Shown: positions 34,253 through 43,995, counted from the stretch's first letter. The stretch is DNA of 64,000 nucleotides from Candidatus Epulonipiscium sp. (GCA_012519205.1 JAAYQR010000023.1:62001-126000); one strand, 5' to 3'. The notes: a model not told the origin generated them from the sequence alone. A program made the numbers and translations.

Positions 34253-36831
34253 TTCCCTTCCCCCCCTATCATCACATAATCTTTTGCTTCAACAGTAATG
34301 CCAGATATATTTTCAGGCATATCATTATAGTTAATATAAATTTTTGCTCCATTCTCATAAACTATCTCTACCACGCCATTTTCGTGCCTAATATGTTCTG
34401 TGATGCTTACATTAGTTAGATGGTCTAAGGCCCTGGATACTTCTTCATATATTACCTTAGCATCGTTTACCCAATCTAAATACTGTGTAGAGTACATAAA
34501 GTTCAAGGAAGTATCCTTAAGCCTTGATGTTTCTTCGTAAGTCCATGTAAAATAAGGGGCACTACCACATTCAATCATTTTTAAAATATCTCTATCTCTT
34601 TCATAATCACTTTCTAAGTTAATTGAATTTCCTGCATAATCTATAAAACCATGAATTACCATTGGATAAAAAGGGACTTCTTCATCTACAATATAAAATT
34701 TATTATCTGTGATTGGTAAATTGACTATATCGGTAGCGTAGGGCAATGAATACGCATTCCCTCCCTTAATCATAAGCTTATGGGTATTATTTTCTAGTCT
34801 GCTTAATTGCCCTGTTACAATGTTTTTCGCAAATTCCCTATGTATTGGGCGTTTTCTTTTTTTATCAGATGCAATAACATCCCCCAAATCTCTTAATGAT
34901 AATCCATCTATCCCTAACTTTGTATAATCTTTGATAAATGAACTAACATGCTTTGGCAAAACAGCAGGGGATAAAATATAGTATGCTGCTTCATCAAATC
35001 TTGTACCCATTCTCATAGTTGCTCTTAAATATGGAGATAGTTGAACGGTTATCCCTGAAATATAACGTGTTGCTTCAAAGGCTGGCATATAAGAATCACT
35101 TGTATAACTAACCCTTTGAAATGCAACATCGGGGTAGAGTTCCCCTCCTGTTTCTTTAATCTTTTTAGAAACATTTATAAGTTCTTTTTTACTTCCCAGT
35201 TTATTAATTATATCTACAGACTTTGCCACATCATGGTAATACCCGTCGTTAAACCATCCTGAATACCTTAAGTTAATATTACTTACTCCCATTTTTGAGA
35301 GCTCATCAATTATAATTCCAGCTTCATCAAAGGTAGTCATGGGATAACTTGCTTTATAAGGGATTCCTGCAATGGTCTTTCTTTTTTCTATTCCTCCTAT
35401 TAACTCTAAATAAAAAGGTAACTTTCTATATCCTGATTTCTTTAATATTCCTTTATTTATAAGACAGTTTTGATAATACTTTGCCATTCCCGAGTAATTC
35501 GCCATATCTTTCGCAAGAAACCCATAACGAATGGTTATATTCCCGTCATACATCTTTTCTTCTACTACAGGCAAGTCTGATTCTCTTCCTGTTGCCCCGA
35601 ACATTGATAAAAATTCATAATCCCTTACAGTGAAATAACTATAGGCATAATTGTAAGAATTAACTTTACCACTAATATCCGCACAAATAGTAGCTATTGT
35701 ATCCCCTTCCTCAATCATAGCAAGTACTGCTCCATTATCTTTTTTTATTCCGAAAACGGGCAACCTTGCAGGCTCAATAGTCTGTGTCTGTGTATAACTA
35801 ATAACTACAGGATCTAGAGAATATACTTGCTGCAAATATGCATCATTATTTATTTTCCCATTGTTAAAATAAATAAGTGAACCAGAACCATTGGGAACAA
35901 ACATATATCCATCTTCACTGACATCCCCAGCACCAAAATACCTTAAGAGCTCTATGCTAGATAATTTTCCCACTGAGCTTTCTTTTATATGATTTGCTGC
36001 AATGCTAACCACCAATTCTTCTCCCTCTAATTTATAATCTAAAGGAATAGTAAAGTAAGCGGTTTCTCCCTTTTGTTTACCCCCGCTTGCTTCATTTTCA
36101 TATGCTAAATCCTCTTTCGTGTATCCTGCCTCCTCAAAGGCTTCTAGAAGTTGTTTTAGAAGAATCTTAGATTTTACTGCATTTTCCCTTAATTCAAGGA
36201 AACCTTTGTTTGTTTTAGATTCTATATATTGTTTTTTAACTGTTTTTACTGACTCTTCGCCTAATTTACTTAACACCTTATCTTCTAATCTTTCAACCGT
36301 TATAAATTTTGGGAGACTGTCTTCTTCGGATTCTATCTTCCCTAAAGTGTATTTAATCCTAACACCATTTTCTATACTTTCCATAATAAATTGCCCCAGG
36401 GCTATACTATCCCTATAGTTTGTCATTGTGGCTTCTACTCTATTGACATCATAGTATTTTATAGCTAATTGTGATGAGAGCATATCCTTATTTGCTTGGT
36501 TTGCTATGGAATCATTTTCTCTATTAATAGGGTTTGAATAAAAGATTTCTTTTGTTCTCTTGTCATACACTGCTACTTCTGTGGTTTCTTCATTTATATA
36601 CAGTTTCAAACTATCATTTTCAGCCGCCAATAGCATTTTATCAATACTTTTCAAGTTATCTTTAAGAGCATTGAACTCTTTACCTTCATCAAATTCATAA
36701 ACCCCTTTAAAGCACATATAATCCTCTATTTTTACATATTTGAAATAAACATAGACGAAAGAAATAGCAGATACTATTAAGATGGTGCAAACTAATAAAA
36801 GTATAATTTGTTTAACGTTGATTTTTTTCAC
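34249..36831 (-). CDS. DUF5696 membrane-anchored protein, possible glycoside-hydrolase-like fold
   Basis: An 860-residue protein with one N-terminal transmembrane anchor (about residues 8-28) and a large extracellular part. Residues about 60-420 look beta-rich (MFVPNGSGSLIYFNNGK). About 470-720 resembles a TIM barrel (YLELIGGIEKRKTIAGIPYK, MGVSNINLRYSGWFNDGYYHD, GIDGLSLRDLGDVIASD). The C-terminus has VEIVYENGAKIYINYNDMP, a strand pattern seen after the barrel in several glycosidase families. I recognise it as a DUF5696 type that accompanies sugar ABC genes. A catalytic role is inference. The start is GTG with GGGGGG upstream. It overlaps the downstream permease by 4 bp. Confidence 0.75.
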   Translation of the reverse strand: MKKINVKQIILLLVCTILIVSAISFVYVYFKYVKIEDYMCFKGVYEFDEGKEFNALKDNLKSIDKMLLAAENDSLKLYINEETTEVAVYDKRTKEIFYSNPINRENDSIANQANKDMLSSQLAIKYYDVNRVEATMTNYRDSIALGQFIMESIENGVRIKYTLGKIESEEDSLPKFITVERLEDKVLSKLGEESVKTVKKQYIESKTNKGFLELRENAVKSKILLKQLLEAFEEAGYTKEDLAYENEASGGKQKGETAYFTIPLDYKLEGEELVVSIAANHIKESSVGKLSSIELLRYFGAGDVSEDGYMFVPNGSGSLIYFNNGKINNDAYLQQVYSLDPVVISYTQTQTIEPARLPVFGIKKDNGAVLAMIEEGDTIATICADISGKVNSYNYAYSYFTVRDYEFLSMFGATGRESDLPVVEEKMYDGNITIRYGFLAKDMANYSGMAKYYQNCLINKGILKKSGYRKLPFYLELIGGIEKRKTIAGIPYKASYPMTTFDEAGIIIDELSKMGVSNINLRYSGWFNDGYYHDVAKSVDIINKLGSKKELINVSKKIKETGGELYPDVAFQRVSYTSDSYMPAFEATRYISGITVQLSPYLRATMRMGTRFDEAAYYILSPAVLPKHVSSFIKDYTKLGIDGLSLRDLGDVIASDKKRKRPIHREFAKNIVTGQLSRLENNTHKLMIKGGNAYSLPYATDIVNLPITDNKFYIVDEEVPFYPMVIHGFIDYAGNSINLESDYERDRDILKMIECGSAPYFTWTYEETSRLKDTSLNFMYSTQYLDWVNDAKVIYEEVSRALDHLTNVSITEHIRHENGVVEIVYENGAKIYINYNDMPENISGITVEAKDYVMIGGEGK

Positions 36832-36843
36832 TGGTTTGCCCCC

Positions 36844-37461
36844 CTAAGCTCTAAAAATTAATTCTGTATAGATACTATATATAAACATATATACTTGTTG
36901 AAGCAGCAAGATTATAAGCAGAGATAAAAAGATGATTATTAAAATAGCTACAAAGGTCAAAAATATAGTAGCAAAGGTTTTAGAAACCGTATAATTATGA
37001 ATCGACATAATCCCCATAAATAGCAGAAATATAAACCACACAACAGCAATCCAAATTACCATATAATAAAAAGCTTCTTCATTTCTTGCCACATAATTTC
37101 CTATAATTGTTGCCAGGGGAAATGCCAATATTAAAGGCGTTAAAGAGTAAGATGTAGCCATAGCTATTTCTTTAAACTTTCCTTCTCCCTCCATCAAGGT
37201 AGTAATAGACCAATTCCCTACGCACCACAAAAAGTACATAAGCAAAATTCCTGTCAAATCAACTAAACTATTAAGAGTTAATGGATATACCTTATTAACT
37301 ACAAATCCAGCATACTGCCTATTTATGGAATAAACTACCCAAAATAAAATGAGATTTATAATGGTTACTTTCATACTTCCTTCTTTTTCATGTTTCATAT
37401 CATAGAACCCACTTGCTGGATGAGTTATCACATAAAGAGGAAATTTAAACTTCTTAAGCAT
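36844..37461 (-). CDS. YIP1-family integral membrane protein
   Basis: A 205-residue protein with about five hydrophobic helices and the N-terminal cytoplasmic segment YVITHPASGFYDMKHEKEGS, which marks bacterial YIP1 proteins. MYFLWCVGNWSITTLMEGEGKFKEI and SYSLTPLILAFPLATI fit the family. YIP1 proteins of this kind recur in clostridial and paenibacilli sugar-transport clusters, but their function is not known to me. It overlaps the propeller gene by 8 bp and ends 12 bp before the DUF5696 gene. Confidence 0.8.
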   Translation of the reverse strand: MLKKFKFPLYVITHPASGFYDMKHEKEGSMKVTIINLILFWVVYSINRQYAGFVVNKVYPLTLNSLVDLTGILLMYFLWCVGNWSITTLMEGEGKFKEIAMATSYSLTPLILAFPLATIIGNYVARNEEAFYYMVIWIAVVWFIFLLFMGIMSIHNYTVSKTFATIFLTFVAILIIIFLSLLIILLLQQVYMFIYSIYTELIFRA

Positions 37462-38905
37462 TGATTTTCTTCCCCCTTCTCTTAAACTTTCTATAAATCT
37501 TATAACCCATATATAAAATAACTAAAATAAAAATCCCATTCATAATGTAGACAAGATTAGATTTAAGGACTTCATTTCTATATCTTTTATATGCAATAGA
37601 ATAATATTTTTGATCCATCCCTAATTTTAAGTACTTTAAAGCTTCTTTGTTCTTATTTTTTGCAAGAAGTGATTTACCAATTCCTACATAAGCTAATTCA
37701 AAATTCGCATCTAGCTTCAATACCTTCTCCCAATATTCTACCGCCTTTTCCTCTTCACCGTCATAACGAAGTCCGATTGCCTTATTAATCAAGTCTCCGT
37801 ATTGAGTCGGCTTAAATATAATTAGTTCTCCCCTTTCTTTATCAACAACTATAATCTTATCCCCAATAGCTTCTATGGCACTAGGATTTTTAAAGGTCCC
37901 AACTTGACTTCCTATACTTCCAAAAATATAAAGTAAATTTCCCTCATGATCGTAGGTAAATATTCTTCCTCTCTGGGAATCAATAGCAGAATATAAACCT
38001 TTATCCCTGACGACAATATCTATAAATTGAGAGGGTCCCGTATAACGCCTTCCTGCCGGCCTAAAAAACAAATCCCCTTTTACAAATTTATCTTCTGGTC
38101 TTTTTAATACATCATCACCGCTAGGGTTTAACCTTTTAATAGTTTCATCGGATTTAATGTCAACATTAGTGGTGTAAACAAATCCACTTTCATCTAGATC
38201 AAGTCCAGTAAACTCTGTAGGAATATATAACTGTTGCCTTTGCCTTTGAGCTTTTGTCGATATGCTCCTCCATATAATATCCGTAATTCCGATGGTTACC
38301 TTAATGGTACCTAAATACCCATGGAATTCTCCCTTATCAGTAAAACTCATAATCCCCTCGAATACACCTTTCCCTACTACATATACTCTATCTGCATAAT
38401 CTACCCCTACTTTTAAGGGGGTAAAGGAAAAATTCTCATCGAAGGTTTCTGATTTTGGATTATCAATACACAAAATCAAATCCAAATCTGGAGATAAAAC
38501 AACTACTCTCTTGTTTTCCGTATCTGCTACATATATATTTCCTCTATCATTAACAAAGATTCCCTGTGGTTTATTAAATGTATCGCTTTTACCATCATTG
38601 CTAAATCTATCAATAATTCTTTCTACATTCCATTTATCATTAAAAACTATTATCCTATTATTGCCCGTATCTACTAGATAAATCTCCCCACCCTTTGTAA
38701 TATAAATATCAGAGGGTTGATTGAGTCTTTCAACCCCTAAATCCGAACCGGATAAACTATCTTCGGGAACATATGGGGCAGGGGATGGTACAACTACCTC
38801 CCAATAATCATAGTTATAGCTTTCATAGGGTACCCCCGCAACTGCAACTGAATTTGAAAAAATTAAACTTAACATTATTAAGAAATATAAATATTTACGT
38901 TTCAA
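37454..38905 (-). CDS. Secreted NHL-type beta-propeller with TPR and C-terminal anchor
   Basis: A 483-residue protein: signal peptide (about 1-23), NHL-like propeller repeats (about 60-370, with LNQPSDIYITKGGEIYLVDTGNNRIIVF and FNKPQGIFVNDRGNIYVADTENKRVVVL), two TPR-like repeats (about 375-440, RYDGEEEKAVEYWEKVLKLDANFELAYVGIGKSLL), then one transmembrane helix and a basic tail. It should therefore display propeller and TPR outside the membrane. Both modules bind proteins or glycans. The start is TTG behind GGGGGG. Its place between permease pairs suggests a scaffold for the transport complex; that is inference. Confidence 0.82.
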   Translation of the reverse strand: MKRKYLYFLIMLSLIFSNSVAVAGVPYESYNYDYWEVVVPSPAPYVPEDSLSGSDLGVERLNQPSDIYITKGGEIYLVDTGNNRIIVFNDKWNVERIIDRFSNDGKSDTFNKPQGIFVNDRGNIYVADTENKRVVVLSPDLDLILCIDNPKSETFDENFSFTPLKVGVDYADRVYVVGKGVFEGIMSFTDKGEFHGYLGTIKVTIGITDIIWRSISTKAQRQRQQLYIPTEFTGLDLDESGFVYTTNVDIKSDETIKRLNPSGDDVLKRPEDKFVKGDLFFRPAGRRYTGPSQFIDIVVRDKGLYSAIDSQRGRIFTYDHEGNLLYIFGSIGSQVGTFKNPSAIEAIGDKIIVVDKERGELIIFKPTQYGDLINKAIGLRYDGEEEKAVEYWEKVLKLDANFELAYVGIGKSLLAKNKNKEALKYLKLGMDQKYYSIAYKRYRNEVLKSNLVYIMNGIFILVILYMGYKIYRKFKRRGKKINA

Positions 38906-38917
38906 GGCCTACCCCCC

Positions 38918-39793
38918 TTACTCTTTCATGCCTGAGGTTGACATGGTTTCTATAATATTACTTTGAGCTACAACAAAGAAAATAATAGGTACGCTCATTA
39001 ATATTAGTCCCACAGCGCTTCCTGCTCCCGCCCTTGCAACTCCTCCTTGCACTATCTGATTTAGGGCATAGTTTAGTGGTTTTAACTGCTCGCTTCTTAG
39101 AAAATTACTACCTGTTGTTCCCCATAACTGTTGAAACATAAGTATCGTAAGAGTGAGCCATGCAGGCTTTACATTTGGCATAATAATTGACCAAAATATC
39201 TTATATTCGCTGGCACCATCAAGCCTAGCAGATTCGATTAATGAATCGGGTATCTGTTCCATGAATTGCTTCATAAGATATAATCCCAAGGAACTGGCCC
39301 ATGCCGGAAATATAACCGCTAAGTATGTATTATTTATTCCCATCCATGAAATAATCATATAGTTGGGAATTGCTGTTACGTTATAGGAAAACATAAGCGA
39401 AAGAACAACAATAGAAAATAATAAGTTTTTCCCAGGAATATCATGTTTTGCTAAGGGATAGGCAGCTGCTGATGCAATAATCACATGTCCCAATGTTCCG
39501 AAAAACGTAAGTATTACCGTATTAAGTATGTATCTGCTAAAGGGCACCCAAGAGCTAGACATTAAAATAAATAAATCTGAGAAATTATCCATAGTAGGAT
39601 TTTGAACAAAAATCCTTGGGGGAAATATAAACAATTCATGCAATGGTTTAAACGCATTATTAATAATGTATATAAGGGGTAGGGCCATAAAAGAGCCCAC
39701 CAAAGCTATAAATATAAATAATGCTAAGGTTCCACCAAAGGATCTATTCACTCTTTTCGGCCCCATAATTGGATTGCGCACACTACTCACCAA
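38918..39793 (-). CDS. Carbohydrate ABC transporter permease (MalG type), second set
   Basis: A 291-residue membrane protein with six predicted helices and the EAA loop LIESARLDGASEYKIFWSIIMPNVKPAW. Its first hydrophobic segment follows MVSSVRNPIMGPKRVNRSFGG. The start is ambiguous: TTG at 39793, GTG at 39790 and GTG at 39781 all lie near AAAGG. It overlaps the upstream permease by 11 bp and pairs with it. Confidence 0.88.
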   Translation of the reverse strand: MVSSVRNPIMGPKRVNRSFGGTLALFIFIALVGSFMALPLIYIINNAFKPLHELFIFPPRIFVQNPTMDNFSDLFILMSSSWVPFSRYILNTVILTFFGTLGHVIIASAAAYPLAKHDIPGKNLLFSIVVLSLMFSYNVTAIPNYMIISWMGINNTYLAVIFPAWASSLGLYLMKQFMEQIPDSLIESARLDGASEYKIFWSIIMPNVKPAWLTLTILMFQQLWGTTGSNFLRSEQLKPLNYALNQIVQGGVARAGAGSAVGLILMSVPIIFFVVAQSNIIETMSTSGMKE

Positions 39794-40757
39794 CCTTTCT
39801 TAGAAGCCTTTGTACACCCTTGTTTACCCCTATCATTAGTAAAAATAATATGGTTGCGATAGCAGAGGCATAACCCATTTCAAAACGAATTGTACCAAAA
39901 TCAATTAGATGAGTTACAACGGTTTCCCCTGCATAATTAACACTGGGGAATCCTGCCAAATTAATTGAAATGTCTGCAACAGCAAAGGCTTGAGTTAATT
40001 GAACAACTGCTCCAAACATGAGTTGTGGTTTCATAGAAGGAAGGGTAATGTACCATAATTCCTGCCATCTATTTGTAATACCGTCTACAGCTCCAGCCTC
40101 ATAAAGGCTTCTATCCACAGTCTGAAGCCCCGCAATAAAGGCAAGAAAGCCTGTTCCTAAACTAAGCCAAAGCTGGACAATTATTAAAATAGGCAAGATA
40201 TACTTTGCATCTTTTAGCCATTGGATAGGATCTATAACTAGACCTAAATTAATCAAAAAACCATTGGCTAATCCATATCTATCCCCAGAAAATATAATTC
40301 TCCAAATGAAATATACATTACCAGATATGGATGGAGCATAAAATATTAGGGTTAAAACTGCCCTTATCTTACTAGGAAATTCATTAATAATCCAAGCAAA
40401 AACAAAACACATAATATAGCTTAAAGGGCCTGTAATAACCGCAAATAGCAAAGTATTTTTTATGGATGTTATAAATATATCATCTTCTAGAAACAATCTT
40501 GTATAATTATCCCACCCTATAAAATCAGGCAGTTCAAGTATATTAAAGTTTGTGAAACTTAGGGCTATAGATGCAATAACTGGTAATATGGTAAATGCAA
40601 AAAATAGTATGAAATAAGGTATCATTAATATATAGGAATCCCTGTTTTTTCTCATTAAATTAAATTGGTTCTTAAAGTTAGTAGAAGGTTCATGTTTATT
40701 ATTAAGATTTAACGCTTTATTCTTTTTGGCTTTTTCCATTACAACAGATTTCTGCAT
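39783..40757 (-). CDS. Carbohydrate ABC transporter permease (MalF type), second set
   Basis: A 324-residue protein with a hydrophilic N-terminal extension of about 40 residues, then six predicted helices (SYILMIPYFILFFAFTILPVIASIALSF first) and the EAA loop LYEAGAVDGITNRWQELWYITLPSMKPQL. AAAGGAGG precedes the ATG. It directly follows the large binding protein gene (11 bp), which probably supplies its substrate. Confidence 0.92.
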   Translation of the reverse strand: MQKSVVMEKAKKNKALNLNNKHEPSTNFKNQFNLMRKNRDSYILMIPYFILFFAFTILPVIASIALSFTNFNILELPDFIGWDNYTRLFLEDDIFITSIKNTLLFAVITGPLSYIMCFVFAWIINEFPSKIRAVLTLIFYAPSISGNVYFIWRIIFSGDRYGLANGFLINLGLVIDPIQWLKDAKYILPILIIVQLWLSLGTGFLAFIAGLQTVDRSLYEAGAVDGITNRWQELWYITLPSMKPQLMFGAVVQLTQAFAVADISINLAGFPSVNYAGETVVTHLIDFGTIRFEMGYASAIATILFLLMIGVNKGVQRLLRKVGE

Positions 40758-40768
40758 ATGAACCTCCT

Positions 40769-43684
40769 TTATTGGGTTAGACCAAATTCTTTTCTCTTAT
40801 ATTCTATTTCATCGTTAATGTATCTTACATAGTCCATCAAAGCCTCTCTTGGGGCATTGTTCTCGTTAACAACAACCTCATAGAAGGCGTTATTTATATG
40901 TCTCGTAGTAAAATATCCCCCGGGAACCTGTGGAACTCCCCTAACATTTTTAAATTGCTCGTCTAATGCCTTATAATGCTCTACAGGCCATGGCAGACTT
41001 GAAAAAGCCTCTATATTTGCAGTAGGATATCTAGCCGCCGACCCCATCAATCCTTCCATTTCTCTTCCAAATCCAATCTGAACCTTGGCATCAGTCCACC
41101 ATTTCATAAACTCCCAGGATGCTTCTTTGTTTTTTGAGTTTTCCATCATAATACATGCTGTCCCCGTGCTAGGAACATCATATTTTATGGTCCCATCCTT
41201 TAAAACCGTTCCAGGAACCGATGTGAATCCCCATAATCCCTTAATTTCAGGGGCAGACACCTGTAATGTGTTATAGGTTGTATAATCTGAAACCATAAGG
41301 GGCATTTCCCCAGTCCTAAATCGACTTACAGGATCAAACTCTCTTTCTAATTTAAAATCTGTATAGTATTCGGTAAAATCTTTAAAGGCTTGAATAGAAG
41401 AATCAGAGCTTAAACCTGAGGCTGTGGCATTTTCATTATAAAACTCTCCTCCGTTTTGGTATAGGAATATCCCAAATACGGCCTCTGAAACTGGTATCAT
41501 ACCTATTTGATCCTTATTAAAATATCCTGTAGGAAGTAATCCAAAAGCCATTTGGTTTTTACTAAGCACACTGAGGGCTACTTTAACTTCATCCCAGGTT
41601 TTAGGTGTTTCTAATCCCAGTTCCTTTAGAATATCCTTCCTGTAAAATAACATATTAAAGGTCTGCTGTTCCGGAAGGGCAAAACACCTATCTTCAAACA
41701 TATAAGGTATCATTGCGCTTCCATAAAACCTTTCAGCGACTTCATCAAAACCCTCAAATTTTGATAAATCCGTTACGGCATTTCTCATGCCATAATTCAT
41801 GGGAATGTCATTCCATACCTGCATAGCTACATCAGGTCCCTGTCCTGACAATGTTGCAGGTAGGAGGGTATTTATATCTACAAGCATTAAGTTTACATTA
41901 ATTCCTGTGTTTTTAGTAAAATCTTCATCAATCAAAGATTTAATAGTATTTGCTTGGTCACGGCCTGTTCCAATCCATACAGTAATTGCTTTTTGTTCTT
42001 TTTCTTTTGCGACATTACCGATGGCATTATAATCAATTACAAAAGAATAATACAATGTCTTTAATTCGTGAAGAAGTTTATTCCAAAATGAGTCTTTTAA
42101 CTTTGGCGGTTTTTCCGAAGGTGATATGATATAAATCTGATCTAGCTGCAGGGGCTGCTCGATTGCTTGGGTCATCCATGTCCCCATAGAACCAATGTTT
42201 TGTTTGAACTGGTTTAATCTTCTAGTTATGGTTTCAACATCTTTTGAAAGAGCATTAAGTTCATCCCTCATTGTGATAAGACCTACTTCTCTATCACTTA
42301 TTTTCCCTGCCATCCTTTCCAAATCATTTATAACTTTATCCACCCTATCCCTTTCAGTATTAATGGCATCAACAATTCCAGGAAGATTTTTTTCTATCTG
42401 GTAATCCCTGTATCTATCAGGGGTGGTTCCGGTTATACTTAAAAACTGTCTATAGATTTCATTTAGATTTCTAACACCAATTTCAACTTCCCTAATGACA
42501 GAAGATAATTCCCCTAGGACAACTTCCATCCGGATGGTATGTTTTCCCTCTTCTAAATAAAACAAATAGGGCTCATCTCCCCCGAGAACTTCTACTCTCC
42601 AATCCTTTTTATATCTAAAAGGTATTTCCTCCATCTCTTTAAATGGAACTTTTCCATCTATATATAATTTCCTAGATGAATAAATTCCTCTTATAAAGTT
42701 TTGTTTTGCATTGAAGGCTACTTTATATAATCCACTTTCGGGTACATCCACTTCCCATTGTACCCATTGTCCGGCGTCTCTCCAATTACTTCCTCCCATG
42801 GTGTTGTTTAGGTATACCTTAGGGCTATAAGGGGTAACCGCAGGACTTGAATGTTCCATGGTTGGATATAACATTTGTGAAGACTTCGAAGATGGTTTTT
42901 CTGCTTCTATTGTAATAAACTGATTATGTGTTTCTTTATATCCATTATTTTTATACTCTTCAAGTTTTTCCTCATAGGTAAGTACTTCCTTCTCCTGATA
43001 AATCTTAATGTTTCTAAGAACCATCGGCTCTCTTCTTGAAACTATACTTAAGCTGTGCATTCCTTTTGATAAATAAAATTTGAAAGGTGTTGTATGGTAC
43101 CCTTGATAATCCTGAACTACTTTTTCTAACCAAATAGGGCTTTCTACCTGACTAGGTCTTAAATCATTACCCTGATTATCTTTTAATGCCTCTCCTTGTT
43201 TATCAATCCATATTCTATCAAATTCAATGTTGTTTGCTTCTGAGAATGGAAGTTTACCATCTATGAAAATTGCTCTTTGTATAGCAGAACTCTTACCTTC
43301 TACAGGATAATATAAAAAAGATATATTGTAGAAGCCTTCTTCCTCAATATATAGCTCATATTTAACAAATCCTTCTTCCCCTGTAAATACAGATTTCCCC
43401 TTCATCCCCTGGTAATCTTCTAAGATTTCTATATCCATATTACTGTAATCTTTAAATTTATCCGCATCTATTATATATTCCTTATTTGGGAGATTATCTT
43501 TATCATAATTTTTGTTGTACTCATCATATTTTATAATGTCCATATAAGAGTTCAGTACCTCATTGTATTCATCCATTGTATTTTGGGCATATGTATCTTG
43601 AATAGGCAACAATCCCATGGTAATAAAAACTATATTCACTATAGTTATTGCAATAATTCTTTTAAGCTCTCTAATCCTCCTCAA
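40769..43684 (-). CDS. Large substrate-binding protein fused to two carbohydrate-binding-like domains
   Basis: A 971-residue protein, about twice the usual size. After an N-terminal signal or anchor (about 1-33, no lipobox Cys) come two beta-sandwich modules. The first (about 95-225) contains YELYIEEEGFYNISFLYYP. The second (about 255-400) has GQWVQWEVDVPESGLYKVAF, like CBM6/35-type domains. A helical, probably coiled-coil region (about 425-505) follows, then a family 1 solute-binding domain from about 565 (AITVWIGTGRDQANTIKSLI). The start is TTG at 43684 with GAGGGG upstream; an AGGAGG just after it leaves some doubt. It leads the operon. Retention by a non-cleaved N-terminal helix or by glycan binding is possible. 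Confidence 0.85.
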   Translation of the reverse strand: MRRIRELKRIIAITIVNIVFITMGLLPIQDTYAQNTMDEYNEVLNSYMDIIKYDEYNKNYDKDNLPNKEYIIDADKFKDYSNMDIEILEDYQGMKGKSVFTGEEGFVKYELYIEEEGFYNISFLYYPVEGKSSAIQRAIFIDGKLPFSEANNIEFDRIWIDKQGEALKDNQGNDLRPSQVESPIWLEKVVQDYQGYHTTPFKFYLSKGMHSLSIVSRREPMVLRNIKIYQEKEVLTYEEKLEEYKNNGYKETHNQFITIEAEKPSSKSSQMLYPTMEHSSPAVTPYSPKVYLNNTMGGSNWRDAGQWVQWEVDVPESGLYKVAFNAKQNFIRGIYSSRKLYIDGKVPFKEMEEIPFRYKKDWRVEVLGGDEPYLFYLEEGKHTIRMEVVLGELSSVIREVEIGVRNLNEIYRQFLSITGTTPDRYRDYQIEKNLPGIVDAINTERDRVDKVINDLERMAGKISDREVGLITMRDELNALSKDVETITRRLNQFKQNIGSMGTWMTQAIEQPLQLDQIYIISPSEKPPKLKDSFWNKLLHELKTLYYSFVIDYNAIGNVAKEKEQKAITVWIGTGRDQANTIKSLIDEDFTKNTGINVNLMLVDINTLLPATLSGQGPDVAMQVWNDIPMNYGMRNAVTDLSKFEGFDEVAERFYGSAMIPYMFEDRCFALPEQQTFNMLFYRKDILKELGLETPKTWDEVKVALSVLSKNQMAFGLLPTGYFNKDQIGMIPVSEAVFGIFLYQNGGEFYNENATASGLSSDSSIQAFKDFTEYYTDFKLEREFDPVSRFRTGEMPLMVSDYTTYNTLQVSAPEIKGLWGFTSVPGTVLKDGTIKYDVPSTGTACIMMENSKNKEASWEFMKWWTDAKVQIGFGREMEGLMGSAARYPTANIEAFSSLPWPVEHYKALDEQFKNVRGVPQVPGGYFTTRHINNAFYEVVVNENNAPREALMDYVRYINDEIEYKRKEFGLTQ

Positions 43685-43775
43685 GGTTTTAGTCCCCTCT
43701 TTAATAATTATCTTTCATTTAATGGTGCAATACTGCGATATATTGTGCAACAATTTGTCTTATGTCATAAATTTA

Positions 43776-43804
43776 TTATCACATATTTAAGTTTGACTTG
43801 TCAA
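43776..43804 (-). promoter_or_regulatory. Promoter of the 13-kb carbohydrate operon
   Basis: Minus strand TTGACA (43804-43799), 17-base spacer, TGATAA (43781-43776). The -35 lies in an imperfect palindrome (TTGAC-TT-GTCAA on the plus strand), and two direct TTGCAC repeats occur downstream near 43730-43750. Either could be a regulator site. Confidence 0.55.
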
Positions 43805-43865
43805 GTGTATTTATAATATTCAACAAATTTTCAATAGTAATTATCTAATTTAATATATCATTTTT

Positions 43866-43995
43866 TTGATATAAAGACTGACTAATTATATATGTTATTG
43901 ATTAACAACTATTTATTTCAATAATCAACCGTATTTTTTAGTAATTTATATCAAAACGCACAAATTAGATAGTAATTTGTGCGTTTTGCATTTTT
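43866..43995 (+). ncRNA. Possible small RNA ending at an orphan terminator
   Basis: In the 578-bp gap 43685-44262 a strong hairpin (16-base arms 43952-43967 and 43973-43988, containing AAAACGCACAAATTA) is followed on the plus strand by CATTTTTATAG. No gene ends before it. A possible promoter, TTGATA-17-TATATG (43866-43894), and a TTGATTA/TAATCAA stem lie upstream, so a transcript of about 90 nt is possible. The rest of the gap, apart from the operon promoter and the prfA terminator, shows nothing recognisable. Confidence 0.3.

Noticed and set aside
43720-43760. TTGCAC direct repeats before the large operon as a defined operator
   Set aside because: The repeats are short and not clearly palindromic. 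I mention them only as possible regulatory sequence.
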